This document shows positions 36,055 through 46,811 of a DNA stretch of 64,000 nucleotides, piece after piece (the stretch's first letter is position 1; each line of letters begins with the position of its first letter). A program made the position numbers and the translations under genes. Below the pieces are notes generated by a model. The model was not told the DNA's origin and searched no databases. It worked only from the letters and a program-made list of their open reading frames with translations. Source of the stretch: Puccinia triticina (taxonomy: Eukaryota > Basidiomycota > Pucciniomycetes > Pucciniales > Pucciniaceae); the NCBI RefSeq assembly GCF_026914185.1, contig NC_070561.1, forward strand, positions 7,068,001 through 7,132,000, in the 5' to 3' direction.

Positions 36055-37353
36055 TCAAAATCCCATCAAAACTTCTGCAAAAGCTTGAAGTAATTTGTGG
36101 TGCTCCTTCTTCAATGGTGTTGGGCCTAAATTTGTAGGGATGTATTTAAATCCATGGGTCTTGAAAAGAACAAGATCACGAAATTCCACCAACTCTAGCA
36201 ACATATTTTGTAGCATAGGACTTGGTAGACTGTCCATCACATCAGCTGCCTTTCTTTTAAATATGGATTGATATTCCTTATTGTAAACATGTGTGTTCAT
36301 CGCCAAGACATTCAAAAATGGTTCATCCTTTTTGTTTTCTAATAAGAATTTTATTATTGAATTGTAAAACTTCATAGGATAATTTTCTTCTTTCCGCACT
36401 TTAGGGTTATGCAAAATTTCTTCCAGAATAGTTTTAACATCAGATCCTCCAATGTTGTCAATGTCATATTTTTGGAAAATCCCCACAGTTGTTTTCAACA
36501 TGTCTTTTTGCATTTCAGTTAAGCTTTCCATCATGGCATTACATTTGGTAGTGTATAACTCTTCTTCCAATCTAAGATTATTGCTGACATCTGATTTTTC
36601 TGGAAATATGACTTCCTTCTCTAAAATTTCCTGAAGTGGGACATTGGTTTTCCTTAAATTTTCCAGCAAAGTTGTTAGTTTTTTGCCATTGATTTCTGGT
36701 TCATTGTGGTCAAAGTGTTCTCCAATAATTCCCAGTAGATTTTCTACTTGTGGTTCATTCAAGTTTTCAACCTCTGAAGCTTTTTGTATTCTTTCAAGAA
36801 CCTCTTCTGAAGGGTTGATAACATTTTAGTATATGTTACAAGTGTTATTAATATGACCCAAGGAGAATGATTGAAATTGTCCACTATGACTTACCAAATT
36901 TTGATTTCCTGACACCCAATTGGCCCCCATTGTCAGTTTTAAATGCCAGTGGGGATACTGAATTTTCCACTTGTTGAATATATTTATTCATTGGAAAAAT
37001 AAAAAGGGAATAGTTCAATTTAAGCATTCCTATGAGAGACAAATACCACATGGAAAACTTTACATACAGTCCAATTTTCCAAATTCACCAGCATCTTGAA
37101 ACAAAAAAAAAATGACAATATTCAATATGGTAATTTTTTGATTCCAGCCAATCTGGAAAAAAAAAGATGTCAAGATGGACTCACATTCTGAATTTGTGGC
37201 TGCTCCCTTTTCTTCACTTGGTATCCGGATGAATTCTGAAGCTAATCTTTCTTCAGCTCTCTTGACCAGAGGATGAGTAGTTGAGAGCGGGTGTGCTGCA
37301 ACATAAGAGTAATGTAAGAGATTTAAGGAAACTAGAATGGTAGTTAGAAGCAT
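36055..37353 (-). CDS. Secreted protein, 340 aa, candidate effector
   Basis: Four exons on the minus strand join in phase: 37353-37185, 37094-37068 (27 nt), 36969-36895, 36806-36055 (1023 nt). The first 20 or so residues (MLLTTILVSLNLLHY...) form a signal peptide, followed by HPLVKR, a possible Kex2 processing site. The mature chain is rich in Glu/Lys/Asn and mostly helical, with no Cys-rich pattern and no family I know. The gene is AT-rich like its surroundings and stands alone between transposons. Secretion, a possible pro-region and lack of homology suggest an effector-type protein, but a secreted protein of another kind is equally possible. The start was chosen at the Met directly before the hydrophobic stretch. 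Confidence 0.65.
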
Positions 37354-38337
37354 AGCTATTATTGATGTTTTGGTAAAAATCCCTGCAGGCAATGGAAATG
37401 ATGAGTAAGGAATTTGGTTTGGTTGGGATATTAAAATTGCAGGATTGGATGGCTTTTTATAATCTGTTTTTCCCCCTGGGCACCAGGGACTCAAGAGCCC
37501 AGGAACGTTTAAAAAAATGTACACCTCATCAATATCTAAATACAGACAAAGGGATTTACTGAGTTTGAAGCATAACAATCTGTACTGTCTTCCAGACAAT
37601 GGACATGAATTTTTGACCTGTCTCGGCAATGAATGAATTATCAAATCAGTTCAGTATCCTTAGTGCTGAAACTAATTCCATCTTCTGTGTTGGTATCAGT
37701 TTGTATCATAGTGGAATGTATTGGTATTGCACAATAATATACTTGTTTTTTTTGCCAATTTTTACTGTATGAGAGGAAATAACACACTTGACCTTGTGTA
37801 ACAGTTGCATACTTGGGAAGATGATACAAGAACAGAAAACTTAATTGATTAAGAGGAGGGGACCCCTGATACAATTTAAAATACATCAAAAAATGGTGTA
37901 CCAAAAACCAGCATTTTTGTGTCAGGGAAACAGTAAAGTAATTTGTTTTGTCCCACCTGATACATTGTATTGTTGTGGGAGCAGGATTGATATCCTGAGC
38001 AAAGATTTATTTGACTTGTACTTACACCACTGCAAGGTGGTATGAGACATGAAAGTTGGGTGGGTTTGGACCACGGTAGGCTGGGCATGTTGCCTCAAAA
38101 TTGTGTCTGCCGGCAGCCCCTTTATCAGGATTCAAATTTTGCCAGGCACAACTTGCATTTACTTTTGTAAGTTGGTGGCCAAGGCTTTTCCTGAACACCA
38201 AATTTCAAAAAAACAATCAATTAGGGGGTGTAGTACAATGTGGCTTGCATGCACTTTTGCAGCTCAGTGATCAACAATGTACTTGAACTTGAATAAGTGC
38301 ATGCAAGTCACACCTGGGCAACTGTAAAACCCCCTAT
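37354..38337. other. Upstream region of the secreted gene, no other gene
   Basis: AT-rich; includes a block near 38228-38320 (TACAATGTGGCTTGCATGCACTTTTGC) that recurs at 39803-39875 beyond the CACTA element. No coding sequence recognised. Confidence 0.4.
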
Positions 38338-38769
38338 TTACACTATGAAAAAAACTCAAGAAACCGCTGGCAGTTGACATGCGGCATACTTGAGTCAATA
38401 CTCAATTATAACCAGGTTCATACAAATGAATCCCAGGCTGGAACAGCCTGGAATATTTGGAATTTGCACAACATCATTCTAGTGCACAGTGCACTAGACA
38501 AGACTGAGCTCTGAGGCAATTGCTCAGCTGGGATCCATGGTCTCTGAGGCAAATGCTCAGGAGATCCATGGTTTGCCAACCTGGGCTTGTCAGCCAGCAT
38601 CAGCCCCTCCTGCCTCTTGTTGACCGGGTGGAATGCCTCCCCCTCAAGAAGCTTCTGGTCAACAATGGGAAACCATGTCAACCAGGAGCAGACAACAACA
38701 TACAACAGGTGGCCGGGGGCAGTACCTCCCGGCCAACCAAATCCACCTGTCGATCAGGAGGAATCCCTC

Positions 38770-38900
38770 CCGGTCGACATCACCATCCAGTCATTGAGTG
38801 GGTACACAACCCACTGGATGACCGGCACACACTGGTCATTGAGAGGGTACACAACCCTTGTGATGCCAGCACACACCGGCCATTGAGAGGGTATACAACC
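38770..38900. repeat. Hairpin array in CACTA element, left part
   Basis: Alternating palindromes GGTCATTGAGAGGGTACACAACCC and CATTGAGTGGGTACACAACCCAC around TGACCGGCACACACTGGTCA. It continues after the nested element. Confidence 0.75.
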
Positions 38901-38902
38901 CC

Positions 38903-39118
38903 CACTGCCAGCATATTTGGCTAGGATGAAGTCATCCCAGTTTAACTGGGATGCACTCAACCAATCTTAAATGGGTTGATCTCAACCAATGAAATATAAA
39001 ACCAAGGGGGGCCCCTTGGATTTGTATTTCATCAGTTGAGATCAACCAAATTTAAATTGGTTGAGTGCATTCCAGTTTAACTGGGATAACCTCAGCACAG
39101 CTAATTATGCCGGCAGTG
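38903..39118. mobile_element. Nested foldback CACTG element, near-perfect palindrome
   Basis: The whole 216 bp folds on itself: ends CACTGCCAGCATA / TATGCCGGCAGTG, arms of about 105 bp including CCCAGTTTAACTGGGAT and TGCACTCAACCAA, and a centre at AAGGGGGGCCCCTT near 39012. CCC flanks both ends (38900-38902, 39119-39121), fitting a 3-bp duplication. Confidence 0.8.
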
Positions 39119-39345
39119 CCCTCAATGACCGGCGCACGCCAGTCATTGAGTGGGTACACAACCCACTCAATGACCGGCACACACTGGTCATTGAGGGGTT
39201 GTGTACCCTCTTGATGGCCTGTGTGTGCCGGCATTGCAAGGGTTGTGTACCCTCTTAATGACTAGTGTGTGCCAGTCATCAAGTGGGTTGTGTACCCACT
39301 CCATGACTGGCGTGCGCTGGTCATCAAGGGGTTCGAGTCTGGTCA
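39119..39345. repeat. Hairpin array in CACTA element, right part
   Basis: Further units of CCAGTCATTGAGTGGGTACACAACCCACTCAATGACCGG type, in the same style as 38770-38900. Confidence 0.75.
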
Positions 39346-39650
39346 TTGAGTTGGGAGGGGTTGCTCCCGGTCAACGCGCTTGTACCCAAGTGGCTGGGAG
39401 GCATCCATGAGGTTGCACCATGGACTTGTGCAGTCCATTGTCAAGGCTGAGTGTCTGAGGACACCTGGAGGCACAGTGCTTAAAATTGAGCACTGAGAAG
39501 CTGTGCCTTGTGGCTTGGCACCTGGCCAAGCTGAGCTACCCTGGAAGCAAGCTGGAAGTGCCCTGGAAGAACCCAGACACTGATCAAAGTACTAGCATGG
39601 TAACTGCATGTCAACTGACATCAGTTTCTTGAGTTTTTTTTGTAGTGTTA

Positions 39651-40830
39651 GTAGGCCACCTTGGGGCCTTAGGGAAAAGAAATAAAATGTGGGTAAACTG
39701 CCCTCTTGAGTGGTTTGTGATTCACTAAGGCTTTCAAAGTCTGCAGCCTGTTGGTAGGGCATCAAAGTTTGCCAGTTGCAAATTGCATACACTTGATGAA
39801 ATACAATGTGGCTTCCATGCACTTTTGCAAATTTGGTGTTCAAGATCAGACTTGAATGCTTGCAAAAGTGCATGCAGGTTGGGTACCTGGCCAGCTTTGA
39901 ACCCCCAGCTTGTGAATCCAGCTCTGAAGTAACCTGGATGTTGTTTTTGTGGGGACTTAACCTTTCCAGGCTGAGGGAGGCCACCTCAAAGTCAAGGTTG
40001 ATGCAAACTGGAGGCCTTCCTGTTGCAGTCTGGGAGGCTCTCAGCGTCCCAAAGCCTAGATTTCCCTGCAGAATTTGGCTCAGATCTAGGTCTGGAAGGG
40101 GTTCCCAGATTGAGGGGAAGTCCTCCACTTGCCAAACTAGGGTTTAAGGGCGGCTCCGCCGCCCCGTGACCACTATTGCATATCATGTAGTTATACAATT
40201 AACCAAAAACTGTCACTTTTTCCTTTATTTTTCCCTCTATTTTATGGCACGACGGCAAAGGAGATTGGCATCACACTGAGATACTGTGAATGACCTCGTC
40301 TAACAAACGCACCGGGCCAGTGACCGGTGAAAATGCTCGTATCTTGTTTGCTAGACTGGGTATGCATAAGCGGCCAACAATGTTTGGCCGAATAAAGGAT
40401 GAATAGAGGGGGTCGGAAGTAATGGCCCAACAAGCTACCCCTACAATTATTTCAACACAAATGGAGGAGTTAGAAACAGACTCAAGATTCAGAGTGCCGT
40501 TGAATGAGAGCCACAACCTCCCAAAAATAGGATCCTCATTAGACCGCTGGAGGCGAATTTTATAGAGGGGATCGGAAAGATGGGAGGAAGGTGTTGGGCA
40601 TGGAGCTTTGGTTGGGGAATAGAGATAGGTGATGAAGTTGTCTTGAGTCGGGACATGGCATAGATTTGATAGAAGAATTGATGAGCTGACTGTTGGGGAA
40701 GCCATTGAATAGGACCGGGTGGTTGACTGATGAGAATGGTGGGGTTGGTTTGTCAGTTGTCCGCAAGAAGTTTATTGAGGAGGGGGGCATTTATAGGCCT
40801 ATCCTGGTATGCGGTCTGAGATTGCTGGAA
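39651..40830. other. Intergenic, no gene recognised
   Basis: Includes a short palindromic repeat at 39815-39876 (CATGCACTTTTGCAA and its inverse) related to one at 38232-38320. Frames such as 40271-40705 (minus) are open but show no recognisable domain. Confidence 0.4.
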
Positions 40831-41215
40831 TTGGTGAACATCCTCTTCAAAGGAATTGGAGAGGCCCAGGCAATCATTGTTTCCCTGGACACCGTCCAGT
40901 GTCCCGGAAATGACAAACAGACTCTTTCTAAATATTTGGGTCTCCGTTTCTGGGACCCAGTCTCAGCTTCCCGGAATTGGCAGACGTCTTCTCCGGGGTA
41001 GTGGCATAGGCCGCAGAAAGACTACATCCTGGATAATTGGTGAACGTCCTCTTCCAAGGAATTGGCGAGGCCCAGGCAAACACTGTATCCCTTGACACGG
41101 TCCAGTGTCCCAAAAATGGCAAACAAACTCTCTTTAAATATTTGAGGTTCCAATTCCGGGACCCGGTTGCAGCTTCCTGGAAATGGTGAACGTCCTCTTC
41201 CGGGATGGTGGCATG
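40830..41215. repeat. About 204-bp degenerate tandem repeat
   Basis: Two full units begin near 40835 and 41039 (GGTGAACRTCCTCTTC, then GAATTGGxGAGGCCCAGGCAA and GTCCAGTGTCCC). A third partial start lies at 41187. The units differ at many sites. Confidence 0.7.
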
Positions 41216-41664
41216 GGGCTCAGAGACATGATATCCTGGGATACGGTCATTTGCCGTTAAATAGTCTCAGTTTTCAGTTTCCCAGATTAGGAGATTGACC
41301 TCAGCTACAAAATGGAAATGGAAGTTTGATGATTGTGCGCACACAAACAATGGAGGGGGAAGTGGTAGGATCGGAAAAAGCAAAAGGATAAGGATAATTT
41401 GTGGTCAGTTGAGCATGGGGGGAAAGGTATAAAAAGGGAGGGTGTGTGGAGTATGGGAGGTCACCACTTGGCTCTTGCTCGGCGCCAATTGCTTAAAGAG
41501 CCAAGTGGTCCAGGGCTTTTTGTACCTGTGAAATAATTGTACAGCTGGCAGCCTGGGGAAATGCTGGCGGTTTTTTTTTCTGGTGGGCTTGTTGGTCCGC
41601 TTAATGTTAAACCACTAATTGCCTTGATCAGACTGTGGGGCTGATGAATTTTTCTTGTGGTGAG
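41216..41664. other. Intergenic, no gene recognised
   Basis: No coding or repeat feature beyond the flanking MITEs; contains a TATAAAAAG-like sequence near 41429. Confidence 0.35.
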
Positions 41665-41669
41665 TAATA

Positions 41670-41869
41670 GGGGGTTCACAATAGGATAAAAATAAAACTT
41701 TAGAGCTAATTTTAAGGCCTTTATGAACAATTTTTTAAAAAATGAAGAACTTGCTCTGTTTCTCAGGGGACACCCAGTCCTGTACATCTTGCCAGATTTT
41801 TAAAAATTTGTTGATAAAGGCCTTAAAATTGACTCTGAAGTTTTATTTTTATCCTATTGTGAACCCCCC
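41670..41869. mobile_element. Foldback MITE, 200 bp, TAATA flanks
   Basis: Arms of about 70 bp start GGGGGTTCACAATAGGATAA and are inverted at the right end; TAATA flanks both sides (41665-41669, 41870-41874). The G-rich tip and a TAA-containing duplication suggest a PIF/Harbinger-type MITE. Confidence 0.75.
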
Positions 41870-41882
41870 TAATACGTCATTA

Positions 41883-42013
41883 GCACTGTTCACGTAAGAA
41901 ATCTATGACCATGTGAGAGATATACATCAGCATACTTTCCCAGCCAAATTGGCTGGCACAATGGGATAAACTTTATTTCAATCTTGCTGATGTTTAGCTT
42001 ATGTGAACAGTGC
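41883..42013. mobile_element. 131-bp MITE with GCACTGTTCAC ends, TA flanks
   Basis: GCACTGTTCACGTAAG at the left and GCACTGTTCACATAAG inverted at the right, with TA on both sides (41881-41882, 42014-42015). This fits a Tc1/mariner-type (Stowaway-like) MITE, lying 13 bp from the previous MITE. Confidence 0.65.
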
Positions 42014-42264
42014 TATTAGGTGTATTTTTTAATTATTCGAGCTACTGCAGAAAGTGCTGCATCCCATGTTATTGCATTTTTTTTCCTATTTCTGGACACC
42101 CAGCAACATATTGTACTCCTGCAGAACCCCTGTGGTTTTTCCAGAGAAAGGTAGTCCGGTTGAGCAGTGGTTTGTTAAGTTTGTGGTAAGTTTGGTTATA
42201 TGGATATTATAAAACGAAGAAAAGGAAGAAGTGGTCAAGAAGTTGGCGAAGAACCAAACAAACG

Positions 42265-44631
42265 ATGAACGAAGAACTCCTCCGCAGATTCGAGGAGAGC
42301 ATCGCCAGCAACCAGCACAGACTCAACCAGATCAAAAACCAGCTCATTACCAGACAGCCCATCTCCGGGGAGGACGAGCACTTCTTCGAGCACTTCGCAG
42401 CCACCATCGTCCACAGCCTCAGGGGGATCCTCAGCCAGCTCGCCGACCAGGCCGACGCCGCCTCATCCACATCCACATCCACCGGCACATCAGCCGCCAG
42501 CCAGAACAACAAGCGTAAGAGCATTTACCCTCCAGCAGCAGCAGCCAGCACTCACACCCACCTCTCCCCCACAGGCATCCTCGAGGGCGGTCTGGACCAT
42601 GGCTCGCCCAAGAAGCCCCGCATCCCCCAGGAGCCTGAAGGCCGCGCCCATCCTCCGACGGCGCCGAACCGGAGCCTGAGCTTGGGCGACCTGCACGGCT
42701 TCCGGGGGCCGGCGGACCAGGCCCAGCAGGAGCAGCAGCAGCACGGCTGCTCCGCCCTGTCCACCCCCGCCACCACCCCTGGCGCACCGACGACCAGGAG
42801 CAGACGCGAGCTCGCCACGCCCGCACAGAAGCAGGAGATCCTCGCCTGGCACCATGCCCACGGCTCCAACCAGACCCAGACCGCCAGGCACTTCGACCAA
42901 CGCTACCCCAGCCTCAAGCTCTCCCAGCCGCTGATCTCCGGATGGCTCAAGGGATCGTCCCCGGCCGACCAGCCCGGGCCCTCGCCCACGACCACCACGC
43001 CCTCCACCCACTCCATCCCCACCCCTTCCACCACCACCACCACCACGACGACGACGACGGTGAATCGGAGGAGACAGCAGAAGACGAAACACGTCCAGGT
43101 GACCGAGGCGCTCGAGAAATGGTGCCACCAGGCCGTCCGCGACCGCCTCGACCTCAACGGCGACGTGATCCGCGAGAAGTGGCGCGAGTTTGCCCGCTTC
43201 TACCAGATCCCCCCCGCCAGCTGGCTCAAGCTCTCCGAGGGCTGGCTCAGCAGCTTCAAGGAACGCAACGGCCTCAAAGGCTTCAAGCGCGCCGGCGCCC
43301 ACACCAATCCGCCCGCCTCGGCCGCCAGGAAGACGGCGGCCCGGGCGCCGCCCAAGGCCAAGCCCGAGCCGGCCCACCAGCCCCGCCCGCCGACGACCGA
43401 CGCCGATCCCGCCGCTCTCCCCGCTGCCAACAGTCTTCCCCCCACACACTTCCTCGCCCACCATCCGCCCCCCGCTCTCTTGGTCCATCCCAGCCATTCG
43501 CATCTGCTGCATCACCACCACCACCACCACCACCACCAGGCTCTTCCACAACACCCAAATCCTCATCATCAACATCAGCAGCAGCAACAACAGTCTCAAC
43601 ATCAACATCAACATTCTCAACATCAACAGCAGCAACATCAACATTCTCAACATCAACAGCAGCAACATCAACAGCAGCAACATCAACAGCAGCAACATCA
43701 ACATTCTCAACATCAACAGCAGCAACAAGCTCAGTATCAACAGCAGCAACAATCTCAGTATCAACAGCAACAACAACCCCAGCAGCAACAACCTCAGCAA
43801 CATCAACATCAACATCAACAACCTCAGCATCAACAACATCAACATCAACAACATCAACAGCAACATCAACAACATCAGCATCAACAGCCTCAGTATCACC
43901 AGCAGCATGAGCATCAACACCACCAACAACACCGGCCAATCCAGCAACAGAATCAACAACACCAGCCCCGCTACCCGCCCTCGACCCGCCACCTGATCCC
44001 CTCCCTGCTCACCTCGCCCGCCGCATCCCCTCACCCGATGCACGTCGGGGGGACGGAGCGCGGACCGGCGGACGGCCATCCCTGCTCGCGCGAGGCCTCC
44101 GTCCGGCCGCCCACGGCTTCCGCCTCCCCGCCCACCACCGGCGGCTCCGACATCCCGCCCGCCGCTGAGGGCACGTCGGGGCCCCTGGCGTACCCGTTCC
44201 TCCATGGCCCGCCCGCACCCCGCCCGCCCTTCCCGCTCCCCCACCGCGCCTCGCCGGCTTCGCTCGACACAGGCCTCCGCCCCGCTCACCACTCGTTCCC
44301 CGACCTGCTCCTCCCCGCCACCCTCCACCCCGGCCTGGCCACCCTCCCCTCCCAGGGGCCCCTCCGCCACGCCAACCCGCTCTTCGACGCCCGTCTCGCC
44401 CCCCCGCCCGCCCTGTCCCTCCCCGCCCGCGCCCCAGGCCTCCCGGGCCCCCAGATCCACGCCCGTCCGCCCCGGCCTGGCGGCGCCTGCGCCGAGGACC
44501 CTCCCCCGCCGCTTTCGCCCCGCCCCGCCTCCCCGCCCCCCGACCCCCGGCTGTCCCTGCTTCCATCCCCCCTTCCACACCTCCATCCGGGGCCCGCAAA
44601 CATGCTCCACCTCGCCCACTTCCACGCCTGA
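42265..44631 (+). CDS. CENP-B/ARS-binding-type DNA-binding protein with Gln/His-rich region
   Basis: A single open frame of 788 codons. Residues about 180-232 form a psq/ARS-binding-type helix-turn-helix (TPAQKQEILAWH ... SQPLISGWLKG). Residues about 275-342 form the second CENP-B-type DNA-binding module (ALEKWCHQAVRD ... EGWLSSFKERNGLKGFKR). About 433-570 is Gln/His repeat; the rest is Pro/Ala-rich. No DDE nuclease core follows, so this is a DNA-binding protein, not a pogo transposase. Fission-yeast Abp1/Cbh proteins use the same modules at centromeres, origins and retrotransposons; a chromatin or transcription role here is inferred. A 60-nt segment (42515-42574) with GTAAGA and CCACAG ends could be an intron and keeps the frame either way (768 aa if removed). 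The gene is strikingly GC-rich compared with its surroundings. Confidence 0.8.
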   Translation: MNEELLRRFEESIASNQHRLNQIKNQLITRQPISGEDEHFFEHFAATIVHSLRGILSQLADQADAASSTSTSTGTSAASQNNKRKSIYPPAAAASTHTHLSPTGILEGGLDHGSPKKPRIPQEPEGRAHPPTAPNRSLSLGDLHGFRGPADQAQQEQQQHGCSALSTPATTPGAPTTRSRRELATPAQKQEILAWHHAHGSNQTQTARHFDQRYPSLKLSQPLISGWLKGSSPADQPGPSPTTTTPSTHSIPTPSTTTTTTTTTTVNRRRQQKTKHVQVTEALEKWCHQAVRDRLDLNGDVIREKWREFARFYQIPPASWLKLSEGWLSSFKERNGLKGFKRAGAHTNPPASAARKTAARAPPKAKPEPAHQPRPPTTDADPAALPAANSLPPTHFLAHHPPPALLVHPSHSHLLHHHHHHHHHQALPQHPNPHHQHQQQQQQSQHQHQHSQHQQQQHQHSQHQQQQHQQQQHQQQQHQHSQHQQQQQAQYQQQQQSQYQQQQQPQQQQPQQHQHQHQQPQHQQHQHQQHQQQHQQHQHQQPQYHQQHEHQHHQQHRPIQQQNQQHQPRYPPSTRHLIPSLLTSPAASPHPMHVGGTERGPADGHPCSREASVRPPTASASPPTTGGSDIPPAAEGTSGPLAYPFLHGPPAPRPPFPLPHRASPASLDTGLRPAHHSFPDLLLPATLHPGLATLPSQGPLRHANPLFDARLAPPPALSLPARAPGLPGPQIHARPPRPGGACAEDPPPPLSPRPASPPPDPRLSLLPSPLPHLHPGPANMLHLAHFHA
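43555..43975 (+). repeat. CAACAT/CAGCAG coding repeat
   Basis: Irregular repeats of CATCAACAGCAGCAA and CATCAACAT encode the Gln/His-rich tract. Several units of about 30 bp (ATTCTCAACATCAACAGCAG) are duplicated, a likely site of length variation. Confidence 0.9.
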
Positions 44632-45471
44632 CCCCCCGCCCATCTCCTCCCCCTCTTCGTTTTTTTTGGCCGGTTGTTTTATGTATGTGTTCGGCCCGCC
44701 TCGCGGCCCGCTTCTCTCTCTCGTTCCGTCCCCATCCATAGACACGTGTGTTTCTCCCATCCCCCATCCCCAAAAAAATGCTTGGCTCGCTTCCGCCGCA
44801 TCCTCTTACCCCAAAAGACCAGCCTACTTCGCACAAAATAATCGAAATACGGTCCCCATTCCCATAATCCCCACGACATATATTGTTATTAGTGTTGGTA
44901 TACTTTTATAGTCCATAAAAAATGTTGATTAGTAATTCATACAGACATACGTATGCGTGTTGACGGCACTGGAGAGTGTGCATTTCCAGCAGCGAAGAAC
45001 CAGGAGAGAAGGGCTCATGAAGCCCAGACAAACATCTTCATGGAGTACATGTGCGGCCGTCTGTGCAGCCTCTGTCCGCTCTCTGCGCTTGTAGTCTGTC
45101 TGTGTAGAGGGCCTTTGGGTTGGAAGGATGCTACACCATGAGGGCGCTGCCAGAGACTTCTTAGCAGGATGTCGGGCAAGAAAGGCCCAGATGCTTCGGC
45201 CCGCTGTTTGGAGCATCCCTCATGACTCATCCACAACACTGACTTCCTCGGCATCGCACACCTCCTTACTTCAAGGGTGGGCAGTTACCCTACAGAGGGG
45301 AGGTTTTTCAGTTATCCAAATTAACCATTTGCATGTCGGGTAACGTAACATAAAGTAACTTTTTTTTATTTTGGGGTTTGGAGGATTTGGATAACACAAG
45401 TTTTTTGGGGCGACCGTTTTTGGTGAATAAGGTTCCAAAAAATCTTGTTTTGGAGGATGCATTTAGATTAA
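44632..45471. other. Downstream of the CENP-B-type gene; partial hAT-MITE
   Basis: No further gene. The stretch 45271-45362 (GGTGGGCAGTTACC ... GGGTAACGTAACATAAAGTAAC) resembles the ends of the hAT-type MITE at 46392-47311 and is probably a truncated copy. Confidence 0.5.
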
Positions 45472-45599
45472 CACATCCCGCAAGCGGGGGACAAAAACTG
45501 GATTTTGTTGTGCTGACAAAATCCATATTCTGCCCCGAGCTTGAGCCCCGGGTCAGTCCTGGCCTGCCATTCTCAATGGCAGGTGCAAGAGGAAAGCAC

Positions 45600-46100
45600 G
45601 AACCCCTCAATGGCCCGTGCCAACCGGTCATCAAGGGGACATATACACCTCCCTTGATGGCCTGTCTGCACCTGCCATCAAGAGGAACACACTACACTCT
45701 CTTGATGGCTCAGTACTGGCCAACAAGAGTCAAGCAGTAGTTATACTCTTGATGGCCGCTGCTGACCGGCCATTGAGAGGTGATACACATACCCCTTGAT
45801 GGCCCGTCAGTACACCGGCCATTGAGAGGAAAAAACTAAACGCTTGATGGCCTGTACTGGCCAGCCATCAAGAGCAAAGCGCTCTTGTTGAAACGTACAC
45901 ACATCTTCCTCAATGGCCCGTCAGTACCAGCCATTGAGAGGGACATAATACACTCTTGCTGGCCAATAATGATTGGCCATTGAGAGGACATACACGCCTT
46001 GCACATTGACCCAACTGGTCATCAAGAGCAAAGCACTACACTCCTGTCAGTCTTGATAGCGGATACTGACAGGCCAACAAGCAAGGCGTGTATGTCTCCT
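45600..46100. repeat. Hairpin array, CTTGATGGCC type, left subterminal
   Basis: About nine imperfect hairpins of the form CTCTTGATGGCC - 8 to 14 nt - GGCCATCAAGAG (or GGCCATTGAGAGG), separated by 15-25 nt of changing sequence. Confidence 0.8.
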
Positions 46101-46689
46101 CCATGGCCAATGTGGCAATTTATATAGGCTAGCGGCGTACTAGAAGGTCCGCTCACTGCAGCACAAGCGGAAATGCAGCGGGGCGGCTGAGCAAATGCTC
46201 AGTCTACATATCCGAACAGAGGATAAGCATGCGTGCTTATGCTTCACATATGTACCCTGAGCAGAACATTGAATGCACTGCTTAGAAAGCACATGGAAAG
46301 TCTGAAAAAGGGCAAACCTGTGGGACCAGGGACAAGGGAACCGGGGTTTGAGCCATGCTCTCGATGCGCGGACTTAGCGGAACGGTGGGGGCAGTGGTGG
46401 GCAGATACGTTCTCCAAATGGATAACTCTGAGGGTAACATAACCTTTACAGTTACGTTATCTGCTAGTGACAGATATCTAATTTGGAGTTACGATATCTC
46501 CTGCAGAAAATGGGCTCCATTTTATCTAGTTAGGTTCCCTGGTTATTTTGAACAAAACCAGTCACGTTACATTTTTCCCCAGATTTGGGTAACTTTGGTG
46601 TAACTTTCTGGTAAAGGTCCTGATTTGTGGTTGTTTTTATCAATATGAGTGAGATGTTTGCTCAAGTTGACACTAAAAAACCACATAAA

Positions 46690-46810
46690 CTCAGTATGCT
46701 GCCAGGAAGCCAGATTCAAAGTTGTTCAGAACAAGGGTTGAACCCACAACTTTGAACATCACTAACCTCAGATAGGCAAGCCTTAACCAATAACACTTCA
46801 GGCATGTAGC
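46690..46810 (-). repeat. tRNA-like (possible SINE head) sequence
   Basis: On the minus strand TTGGTTAAGGC (A-box-like) is followed about 45 nt later by GTGGGTTCAACCC (B-box-like). A full tRNA cloverleaf was not resolved, so a tRNA-derived SINE remnant is a suggestion only. Confidence 0.3.
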
Positions 46811-46811
46811 T

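Larger units (their letters stand above)
38341..39647. mobile_element. Non-autonomous CACTA element, TSD TTA
   Basis: Ends start CACTATGAAAAAAACTCAAG and, inverted, CACTACAAAAAAAACTCAAG, and continue to CAGTTGACATGC (about 42 bp). TTA lies directly outside both ends (38338-38340, 39648-39650). The 1.3-kb body has no transposase; it contains hairpin arrays and a nested foldback element (38903-39118). Confidence 0.85.

Noticed and set aside
39320..39345. tRNA B-box-like GGTTCGAGTC
   Set aside because: No A box or cloverleaf lies upstream; it is within a hairpin array of a CACTA element.
39592..40128. Minus-strand frame of 178 codons
   Set aside because: It crosses the right end of a CACTA element and a palindromic repeat, and has no recognisable domain.
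42490..44760. Long open frame on the minus strand (about 756 codons)
   Set aside because: It is the mirror of the GC-rich CENP-B-type gene. Its Leu/Met run is the reverse of the CAG/CAT repeat, and it has no domain of its own.
45600..46100. CRISPR-like array of short repeats
   Set aside because: Repeats are degenerate hairpins with irregular spacing inside a eukaryotic transposon; there are no cas genes and no conserved spacers.
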